A stretch of DNA of 6,168 nucleotides from an uncultured Alphaproteobacteria bacterium (GTDB taxonomy: Bacteria > Pseudomonadota > Alphaproteobacteria > CALKHQ01), in NCBI GenBank assembly GCA_937988735.1, contig CALKHQ010000008.1, positions 1-6,168 on the forward strand. Reading direction: 5' to 3'. The notes below the pieces were generated by a model, which was given only the letters and a program-made list of their open reading frames with translations, had not been told where the DNA came from and searched no databases. Each line of letters starts with the position of its first letter. The first letter of the stretch is position 1. Made by a program: the position numbers and the translations under genes. This document shows positions 1-4,488 of this stretch, piece by piece.

Positions 1-55
1 CCGAGCGCATCTCGATGCGCGTCACGACCGCGGACTTCTTCCCCATGTTCGACGC
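1..55 (+). pseudogene. Fragment resembling an ABC-transporter permease (MacB/FtsX periplasmic domain), cut off at the argC junction
   Basis: Read in the frame beginning at base 3, this stretch gives a peptide ending in VTTADFFPMFDAP. From memory, this matches the 'T-x-x-D-F-F-x-M-F-D-V-P-F' segment of the MacB-like periplasmic core domain of ABC permeases of the FtsX type. It does not resemble the N-terminal half of ArgC, which should occupy this place. The similarity stops at about base 54-59, where recognisable ArgC starts in a different frame (frame 2 instead of 3). The permease frame then runs on as meaningless Arg/Ser-rich sequence to a stop at 231-233. Only about 18 residues support the call, so the family is tentative. 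The break in homology is better supported than the identity of the fragment. Confidence 0.4.
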
Positions 56-745
56 TCCGCCCACCGGGTGGCGATGGGCTGGGTCTACGGCTTTCCGGAG
101 ATGGACCCGAAGCAGCCGGAGGCGATCCGCACCGCGCGCAAGGTCTCCAGCCCGGGCTGCTATCCGACCGGCGCCATCGCCCTGCTCCGCCCGCTGGTCG
201 CGGCCGGGCTGCTGCCGGCCGACCACCCGGTGACGGTGAACGCGGTCAGCGGCTATTCCGGCGGCGGCAAGAGCATGATCGCGGCCTACGAGGCCGGGAC
301 GGCGCCGCATTTCGAGCTCTACGGGCTGGCGCTGGAACACAAGCACGTGCCGGAGCTGCAGCTCTATTCCGGGCTCACCCGCCGGCCGGTGTTCGTGCCG
401 TCGGTGGGCAACTTCTACAAGGGAATGCTGGTGTCGGTGCCGCTGCACCTCGACACCCTGCCCGGCAAGCCGGCGGCGGCCGACCTGCGCGAGGCGCTGG
501 CCGCGCACTATGCCGGCAGCTCCCTCGTCACCGTGCTGCCGCTGGACGGACCGGACATGCCGAAACGGCTGGAGCCGGAGGCGCTGAACGACACCGACCG
601 GCTGGAGCTGCGGGTCTACGGCAGCGACGTCCACCCGCACGCGGTGCTGGTGGCGCGGCTGGACAACCTGGGCAAGGGCGCCTCCGGCGCCGCCGCCCAG
701 TGCGCGCGCCTGATGCTGGGGATGGACGGCCCGGCTGCGGCGTAG
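56..745 (+). CDS. argC: N-acetyl-gamma-glutamyl-phosphate reductase, short (type 2) form, 5'-truncated
   Basis: ArgC catalyses the NADPH-dependent reduction of N-acetylglutamyl-5-phosphate to the semialdehyde, the third step of arginine synthesis in the cytosol. The frame shows the family signature in order: S-A-H-R-V then WVYGFPE, the active-site cysteine in SSPGCYPTG (Cys codon 158-160), NAVSGYSGGGK, the HKHVPEL motif with the catalytic histidine, and the C-terminal DNLGKGASGAA. The wording matches the short form of about 310 residues known from alphaproteobacteria. About 229 codons are present, so roughly the first 80-90 residues, including the NADP-binding glycine-rich motif, are missing. 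The first start codon in frame is GTG at 68, but it lies in the middle of a conserved segment and has no convincing ribosome binding site, so it is not a natural start. The upstream sequence does not continue ArgC in any frame. Product identity is firm; whether the gene is really broken in the genome is open. Confidence 0.9.
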   Translation, partial: SAHRVAMGWVYGFPEMDPKQPEAIRTARKVSSPGCYPTGAIALLRPLVAAGLLPADHPVTVNAVSGYSGGGKSMIAAYEAGTAPHFELYGLALEHKHVPELQLYSGLTRRPVFVPSVGNFYKGMLVSVPLHLDTLPGKPAAADLREALAAHYAGSSLVTVLPLDGPDMPKRLEPEALNDTDRLELRVYGSDVHPHAVLVARLDNLGKGASGAAAQCARLMLGMDGPAAA

Positions 746-759
746 CCCACGGAAAGGAC

Positions 760-787
760 AGGCGGAGCGGACACGGCCGCTCCGCCT
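760..787. terminator. Bidirectional hairpin between convergent argC and aroG
   Basis: A perfect 11-bp inverted repeat (760-770 with 777-787, starting AGGCGGAGCGG) encloses a 6-base loop. It lies 14 bases after the argC stop and 28 bases beyond the aroG stop. Neither side has a clean run of T: the plus strand continues TTCAGG, and the minus strand continues TGTCCTTTCC, the better of the two. The position suggests that it ends or stabilises both transcripts. The sequence shows the structure; termination is inferred. Confidence 0.6.
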
Positions 788-815
788 TCAGGACCGGAGC
801 CGGGCGCGGGAACCG

Positions 816-1883
816 TCAGCTGGCCAGAGCAAGGCCCCGGCGACGGTCGGCGACGGCCGCGGCGAGGCGGTCGAGGATCGCCACCGTGGTGTCCCAGTTC
901 ACGCAGCCGTCGGTGATGCTCTGCCCGTAGGTCAGCGGCTGGCCGGGCACCAGGTCCTGCCGGCCGGCGACCAGATGGCTTTCCACCATCACGCCGATGA
1001 TGCGGTGGTCGCCGGCCGCGACCTGGCGGGCGACGTCGTCCACCACCAGCGGCTGGTTCTCCGGCTTCTTCGCGCTGTTGGCGTGGCTGGCGTCGATCAT
1101 CACCTGCGGCCGGAGCCCTGCCCGCTCCAGCGCCGCGCAGGCCGCCTGCACGCTGGCGGCGTCATAGTTCGGCGCCTTGCCGCCGCGCAGGATGACGTGG
1201 CAGTCGGCGTTGCCGGCGGTGGCGGCGATCGCCGAGCGGCCGTCCTTGGTCACCGCCATGAAGTGGTGCGGGTGCGAGGCCGCCTTGATCGCGTCCACCG
1301 CGATGCCGACGTTGCCGTCGGTGCCGTTCTTGAACCCGATGGGGCAGGACAGCCCGGAGGCGAGCTCGCGGTGCACCTGGCTCTCCGTCGTCCGTGCGCC
1401 GATCGCGCCCCAGCCGACGAGGTCGGCGATGTACTGCGGCGTGATCATGTCCAGGAACTCGCAGCCGGCCGGCAGCCCGATGCCGTTGATGTCGCGCAGC
1501 AGGCGGCGGGCGATCCGCAGGCCCTTGTCGATCCGGAAGCTGCCGTCGAGGTCCGGGTCGTTGATCAGCCCCTTCCAGCCGACCGTCGTCCGCGGCTTCT
1601 CGAAATAGACCCGCATCACGATCTCGAGCTCGCCCGCCAGCCGCCGGCGCTCGGCAGCCAGCCGGCCGGCGTAGTCCATCGCCGCCTCGGTGTCGTGGAT
1701 CGAGCACGGGCCGACCACCACCACCAGCCGGTCGTCCCTCCCCTCCAGGATGGCGTGGATGGCCTGCCGCGCCTGCTGCACGGTCCGGGTGACGGCCTCG
1801 GTTGCGGGGTATTCGCCCATCACCTCGATCGGGGTGGGCAGCGGCTTGATCTCGCGGATGCGCAGGTCGTCGGTTGCAGGCAC
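816..1883 (-). CDS. aroG: 3-deoxy-7-phosphoheptulonate (DAHP) synthase, type I, AroG/F/H family
   Basis: The enzyme condenses phosphoenolpyruvate with erythrose 4-phosphate, the committed first step of the shikimate pathway, in the cytosol. The 355-residue protein aligns almost end to end with E. coli AroG (350 residues), offset by one residue. The metal ligands are all present: Cys60 in VGPCSIHD, His267 in DASHANS, Glu301 in MVESH and Asp325 in SITDGC. The substrate-binding EKPRTTVGWKG and GFKNGTDG (Lys185) blocks are intact. The N-terminal DDLRI segment, part of the allosteric site in AroG, is kept, so feedback inhibition is likely. At the position of AroG Ser211 (Gly in AroF), which bears on Phe/Tyr specificity, this protein has Ala210, so the effector cannot be read off. 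The start is GTG, fixed by a strong AGGAG seven bases upstream; no ATG fits the alignment better. The gene stands alone behind an apparent Tyr/Phe attenuator (1921-2049), and is not co-directional with argC. Naming it aroG rather than aroF or aroH is by similarity only. Confidence 0.95.
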   Translation of the reverse strand: MPATDDLRIREIKPLPTPIEVMGEYPATEAVTRTVQQARQAIHAILEGRDDRLVVVVGPCSIHDTEAAMDYAGRLAAERRRLAGELEIVMRVYFEKPRTTVGWKGLINDPDLDGSFRIDKGLRIARRLLRDINGIGLPAGCEFLDMITPQYIADLVGWGAIGARTTESQVHRELASGLSCPIGFKNGTDGNVGIAVDAIKAASHPHHFMAVTKDGRSAIAATAGNADCHVILRGGKAPNYDAASVQAACAALERAGLRPQVMIDASHANSAKKPENQPLVVDDVARQVAAGDHRIIGVMVESHLVAGRQDLVPGQPLTYGQSITDGCVNWDTTVAILDRLAAAVADRRRGLALAS

Positions 1884-1890
1884 GGGTCAG

Positions 1891-1895
1891 CTCCT
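1891..1895 (-). promoter_or_regulatory. Ribosome binding site that fixes the aroG GTG start
   Basis: On the minus strand AGGAG (extended AGGAGCT) lies 7 bases before the GTG at 1883-1881. It supports the GTG as the true start of aroG. It lies downstream of the attenuator terminator, so aroG has its own translation initiation independent of the leader peptide. Confidence 0.75.
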
Positions 1896-1917
1896 GGTTC
1901 GGGGCCGGTCCGGCGGC

Positions 1918-1946
1918 AACAAAAAACCGCCGGAGGGCCGGCGGTT
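1918..1946 (-). terminator. Intrinsic terminator in the aroG 5' leader (attenuator regions 3 and 4)
   Basis: On the minus strand AACCGCCGG pairs perfectly with CCGGCGGTT (1938-1946 with 1925-1933) around a CCCT loop. The hairpin runs into six T (two of them in the stem) and then GTT. On the plus strand it is preceded by A and followed by CGCTCGG, so it acts only on minus-strand transcripts. It sits 23 bases before the aroG ribosome binding site and 25 bases after the stop codon of the leader ORF. That position is expected of an attenuator, not of the end of the transporter gene 175 bases upstream, because a promoter and leader ORF lie between. The strong arm 1938-1944 can instead pair with 1995-2001. 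Confidence 0.88.
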
Positions 1947-1971
1947 CGCTCGGGTCTCGTCTGCGATCAGC

Positions 1972-2049
1972 TCAGCTCGCGCGCACCCTCGCTCCCGCCG
2001 GACGGCGGAAGGTAAAGTAGTACGCAAAGTAGTGGCGGGCGCTGATCAT
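1972..2049 (-). CDS. Tyr/Phe-rich leader peptide of the aroG attenuator (25 residues)
   Basis: An ATG at 2049-2047 opens a 25-codon frame ending in TGA at 1974-1972. Residues 7-14 read YFAYYFTF: three Tyr and three Phe in eight codons, with no Trp, followed by an Arg/Ala/Gly tail. Two of its three Phe codons are TTT, against one of ten in hemB and none of nine in the visible CoA-transferase gene. The codon run ends just where RNA hairpin arm 1 begins, as in the leader peptides of the pheA, his and trp attenuators. Its role is therefore to let the ribosome gauge charged tRNA-Tyr and tRNA-Phe; the peptide itself probably has no further function. No Shine-Dalgarno sequence precedes the ATG, and the predicted transcription start coincides with its A. 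The same frame stays open upstream to 2220, but that part overlaps the end of the transporter gene and has no start signal. Confidence 0.82.
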   Translation of the reverse strand: MISARHYFAYYFTFRRPAGARVRAS

Positions 2050-2055
2050 GGGCCT

Positions 2056-2084
2056 ACGGTAGCGGGCGCCGCGCCGCTTGTCAC
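2056..2084 (-). promoter_or_regulatory. Predicted sigma-70-type promoter of the aroG leader
   Basis: On the minus strand GTGACA (2084-2079, five of six matches to TTGACA) is followed, after exactly 17 bases, by TACCGT (2061-2056). TACCGT matches TATAAT at the three most conserved positions. Counting six bases on from the -10 element puts transcription start at about 2049, the A of the leader ATG. The promoter lies between the transporter's 3' hairpin and the leader ORF, in the only short stretch free to hold it. The -10 element is weak, so this is a prediction. Confidence 0.55.
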
Positions 2085-2096
2085 GCGCTTCCTTTT

Positions 2097-2151
2097 GCGG
2101 CTGCGCGGCCAGGCGCCCGGTCAGGCGGCGGCCGCCTGGCCGCGCAGCCGC
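2097..2151. repeat. 19-bp perfect inverted repeat over the end of the MFS gene
   Basis: Bases 2097-2115 are exactly complementary to 2133-2151, with a 17-base loop holding the transporter's stop codon (2123-2121). The right-hand arm codes for the last Arg-Leu-Arg-Gly residues. In the transporter mRNA this would be a very stable GC-rich stem, followed by AAAAGG and not by U, so it is not a standard intrinsic terminator. It may protect the 3' end, or insulate the aroG promoter 13 bases beyond it from readthrough. Confidence 0.65.
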
Positions 2152-3341
2152 TCCACCGGCCGGTCGCCCATCGGCAGGTGGATCAGTGCCGCCGCGACGC
2201 CGAGCGCCACCGACAGCCACCAGACGACATCGTAGGAGCCGGTTTCCTCGAACAGCACGCCGCCGGCCCAGGCGCCGACGAAGGCGCCGATCTGGTGGCT
2301 CAGGAAGACGATGCCGAACAGGGTCGCCATGTAGCGCGGCCCGAAGAGCTGGGCGACGAGGCCGGTGGTGAGCGGCACCGTGCTGAGCCAGAGGAAGCCC
2401 ATCGCGGCGGCGAAGACGAGGACGCTCGCCCCCGAGGGCGGGACCAGCAGGAAGGCGAGGATCACGACCGCGCGGGTGCCGTAGAGCAGGCTCAGCAGGT
2501 ACTTCTTGCGGTAGCGCCCGCCGAGCGCGCCGGCGGTGAGCGTGCCGAGGATATTGAACAGCCCGACCAGCGCCAGCGCCCAGCCGCCGATCGCGGGGTC
2601 CAGGCCCACGCTCTCGACATAGCCCGGCAGGTGGGTGGCGATGAAGGCGACGTGGAAGCCGCAGACGAAGAAGCCGATGGTGAGCAGCCAGTAGCCGCGG
2701 TGCCGCCCCGCCTCGCCCAGCGCGGCGCGCAGGCTCTGCTGCGCCACGCCGGGCGTCGCGTCGTGGACCGGCCGGCCGGCGAGGGCGAGCGCGCAGGGGA
2801 TGATGACCAGGCAGGCGGCGGCGTAGATCAGCAGCGCGTTGGACCAGCCGGCCGCCCCGATCAGCGCCTGGCCGGTCGGTGCGATGGCGAACTGGCCGAA
2901 GGAGCCCATGGCGCTGCCGATCCCGAGCGCCATCGACCGCTTCTCAGGCGGATAGGCGCGCCCGATCGCGCCGAGGACGACGGCAAAGGCGGTGCCGCTG
3001 AGCCCGAAGCCGATGACGAGGCCGGCGCCGGCGTGGAACATCAGCTCGGAGGCCGGCAGCGCCATCACCACCAGGCCCGCGACATAGAGCAGCCCGCCGA
3101 GCATCACCGTGCGCGCGGTCCCGTAGCGGTCGGCCAGCGCCCCGAACAGCGGCTGGGTGACGCCCCAGATCAGGTTCTGCATCGCGATGGCGAAGGAGAA
3201 GCTGGCGACGCCCCAGCCGAGGTCGGCGTTCATCGGCTCGATGAACAGCCCGAAGCTCTGGCGGATGCCGAGGTTGAGCGACAGCACGATGCCGCCGCAG
3301 ATCAGGATGACGACGGGCGCGACGGCGCGGGATGGCGGCAT
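2121..3341 (-). CDS. Major facilitator superfamily transporter, 12 membrane segments, substrate unknown
   Basis: The 406-residue protein is an inner-membrane secondary carrier. Hydrophobic stretches at about residues 8-28, 48-68, 76-96, 100-122, 137-160, 167-189, 216-236, 250-270, 283-301, 306-328, 338-362 and 370-390 give the usual 6+6 layout with a central cytoplasmic loop (190-214). The MFS signature after segment 2 is clear: GALADRYGTARTVM (67-80), with a weaker copy, GALGGRYRKK, at 271-280 between segments 8 and 9. The early GIRQSFGLFIEPM and the segment-7 region FFVCGFHVAFIATHLPGY resemble the monocarboxylate/oxalate-formate-antiporter-like branch of MFS, but the substrate cannot be inferred. 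The ATG at 3341 has a strong GAGGAGG seven bases upstream. The gene is divergent from hemB (130 bp apart) and lies upstream of aroG in the same direction, but the aroG promoter between them argues against a shared operon. Confidence 0.9.
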   Translation of the reverse strand: MPPSRAVAPVVILICGGIVLSLNLGIRQSFGLFIEPMNADLGWGVASFSFAIAMQNLIWGVTQPLFGALADRYGTARTVMLGGLLYVAGLVVMALPASELMFHAGAGLVIGFGLSGTAFAVVLGAIGRAYPPEKRSMALGIGSAMGSFGQFAIAPTGQALIGAAGWSNALLIYAAACLVIIPCALALAGRPVHDATPGVAQQSLRAALGEAGRHRGYWLLTIGFFVCGFHVAFIATHLPGYVESVGLDPAIGGWALALVGLFNILGTLTAGALGGRYRKKYLLSLLYGTRAVVILAFLLVPPSGASVLVFAAAMGFLWLSTVPLTTGLVAQLFGPRYMATLFGIVFLSHQIGAFVGAWAGGVLFEETGSYDVVWWLSVALGVAAALIHLPMGDRPVERLRGQAAAA

Positions 3342-3348
3342 GCGGGAT

Positions 3349-3355
3349 CCTCCTC
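3349..3355 (-). promoter_or_regulatory. Strong ribosome binding site of the MFS gene
   Basis: GAGGAGG on the minus strand, seven bases before the ATG at 3341. It is close to the full anti-16S complement and confirms the start. Confidence 0.7.
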
Positions 3356-3373
3356 GCGCTCACCTAGCGCCCC

Positions 3374-3391
3374 GGTAGCCGCAAGGCTACC
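3374..3391. repeat. Short perfect hairpin in the MFS-hemB divergent region
   Basis: GGTAGCC and GGCTACC (7 bp) flank a GCAA loop, which reads TTGC on the other strand. It lies in the 130-bp space between the two divergent starts, where both promoters must lie. It could be an operator for a dimeric regulator, or a 5'-UTR stem of the MFS transcript. No convincing -35/-10 pair was found on either strand here. Confidence 0.45.
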
Positions 3392-3471
3392 CGAATGTTG
3401 CGGCGATCGCGCGCTTGCCCGGCCGCTGCCGGCTGTGTAGGGCTGACGGCATCGTTCCGGAGCAGCCCGAC

Positions 3472-4476
3472 ATGCCCCACCGACCGCTTGCCGCCTATCC
3501 CCACGCCCGGCCGCGCCGCCTGCGCCAGGCGCCGTGGATCCGCGACCTGGTGCGCGAATCCCGGCTCAGCCCGCACGACCTGATCTGGCCGCTGTTCGTG
3601 ATCGAGGGCCGCGACGAGGAGCAGCCGGTGCCGTCGATGCCCGGCGTCTCGCGCCTCACCCTCGATCGTGCGGTGGCGGCTGCGAAACGGGCGCGGGCGG
3701 CGGGCATCCCGATGATCGCCCTGTTTCCCGCCATCGACCCCGCCCTGCGCACGCCCGACGGCGCGGAGGCGATGAAGCCCGACAACCTGGTCTGCCGCGT
3801 CGGCGACGCGATCAAGCAGGCGGTGCCGGAGATCGGGCTGATGGGCGACGTGGCGCTCGACCCCTACACCAGCCACGGCCACGACGGCGTGATGGAGAAC
3901 GGCCGCATCGTCAACGACGCGACGGTGGACGCACTCTGCGCCCAGGCGCTGACGCTCGCCCGTGCCGGCTTCGACGTCATCGCGCCGTCGGACATGATGG
4001 ACGGCCGCATCGGCCGCATCCGCGCCGCGCTGGACGGCAACGGCTTCCAGGACCGGATGATCATGGCCTATGCGGCGAAATACGCGTCCGCCTTCTACGG
4101 GCCGTTCCGCGACGCTCTCGGCTCCACGGCCGCGCTCAAGGGCGACAAGCGCACCTACCAGATGGACCCGGGCAACGGCGACGAGGCGCTGCACGAGATC
4201 GCCCTCGACCTCGCCGAGGGCGCCGACATGATCATGGTCAAGCCCGGGATGCCCTATCTCGACATCGTCCGCCGGGCGAAGGAGCAGTTCGGCGCGCCCA
4301 CCTTCGCCTACCAGGTGAGCGGCGAATACGCGATGCTCGCCGCCGCCTGCGCCAACGGCTGGCTGGACCGCGACCGGGTGGTGCCGGAGGCGCTGATCGC
4401 CTTCAAGCGCGCCGGCGCCGACGGCATCCTCACCTACTTCGCGCTCGAGATGGCGGAGCGGCTCGCCGCCGGCTGA
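3472..4476 (+). CDS. hemB: Delta-aminolevulinic acid dehydratase (porphobilinogen synthase), Mg-type
   Basis: HemB joins two 5-aminolevulinate molecules into porphobilinogen, the first pyrrole of haem, cobalamin and (bacterio)chlorophyll synthesis, as a cytosolic oligomer. The 334-residue protein is full length. The two Schiff-base lysines are present: Lys203 in MAYAAKYAS and Lys257 in MIMVKPGMPYLDI. Other conserved blocks are MPGVSR, FPAID, APSDMMDGRI, YQMDP and YQVSGEYAM. Where zinc enzymes have three cysteines (DVCLCEYTSHGHCG), this one reads DVALDPYTSHGHDG (126-139), the Ala/Asp/Asp version seen in Pseudomonas and Bradyrhizobium enzymes, which are magnesium-dependent and zinc-independent. 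The ATG at 3472 is chosen because GGAG lies nine bases upstream and the family N-terminus fits. An in-frame TTG at 3415 would add an unrelated 19-residue tail. The gene is divergent from the MFS gene and convergent with the hydrolase, so it is monocistronic. Confidence 0.97.
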   Translation: MPHRPLAAYPHARPRRLRQAPWIRDLVRESRLSPHDLIWPLFVIEGRDEEQPVPSMPGVSRLTLDRAVAAAKRARAAGIPMIALFPAIDPALRTPDGAEAMKPDNLVCRVGDAIKQAVPEIGLMGDVALDPYTSHGHDGVMENGRIVNDATVDALCAQALTLARAGFDVIAPSDMMDGRIGRIRAALDGNGFQDRMIMAYAAKYASAFYGPFRDALGSTAALKGDKRTYQMDPGNGDEALHEIALDLAEGADMIMVKPGMPYLDIVRRAKEQFGAPTFAYQVSGEYAMLAAACANGWLDRDRVVPEALIAFKRAGADGILTYFALEMAERLAAG

Positions 4477-4488
4477 TCGCGCCGGGAA

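Larger units (their letters stand above)
1884..2049 (-). promoter_or_regulatory. Transcription attenuator of aroG: leader RNA with alternative hairpins
   Basis: Four complementary segments lie in order along the minus strand. Arm 1 (2010-2004, TTCCGCC) pairs with arm 2 (1999-1993, GGCGGGA), 7 bp with one G-U. Arm 2 (2001-1995, CCGGCGG) can instead pair with arm 3 (1944-1938, CCGCCGG), 7 bp, reinforced across an internal loop by GGGT (1988-1985) with ACCC (1955-1952). Arm 3 pairs with arm 4 to make the terminator. Arms 2 and 4 carry the same CCGGCGG, so antiterminator and terminator exclude each other. A ribosome held at Tyr/Phe codons 10-12 would cover arm 1, free arm 2, form 2:3 and let transcription reach aroG. 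With ample charged tRNA the ribosome moves on, 1:2 forms behind it and 3:4 terminates. The pairings are seen; the mechanism is that of the classical amino-acid attenuators and is inferred here. Confidence 0.82.

Noticed and set aside
1918..1946. Reading the terminator as the end of the MFS transcript instead of an attenuator
   Set aside because: It lies 175 bases past the MFS stop, beyond a predicted promoter and the aromatic leader ORF, and its arm has an exact competing partner inside that ORF. Some use as a backstop terminator remains possible.
975..2015. Long plus-strand open frame opposite aroG (346 codons)
   Set aside because: It is the antisense of a certain gene, with a composition dominated by Arg, Ala, His, Asp and Val and no domain resemblance. 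High G+C removes stop codons from the opposite strand.
1884..2060. T-box or other amino-acid riboswitch upstream of aroG
   Set aside because: No T-box consensus or specifier-loop layout is visible, the leader is too short, and a translated Tyr/Phe-rich ORF explains the structure.
2178..3440. Long plus-strand open frame opposite the MFS gene (420 codons)
   Set aside because: It reads as low-complexity Asp/Glu/Ala/Arg/Gln sequence, the usual antisense image of a GC-rich membrane protein gene.
3415..3471. Upstream TTG start for hemB
   Set aside because: The 19 extra residues do not resemble HemB N-termini, and no ribosome binding site precedes the TTG, while GGAG is placed nine bases before the ATG at 3472.
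3356..3471. Promoters of the MFS gene and hemB in the divergent region
   Set aside because: Candidates such as TTGCCC at 3415 lack a matching -10 element at proper spacing; the two promoters must be here but I cannot place them.
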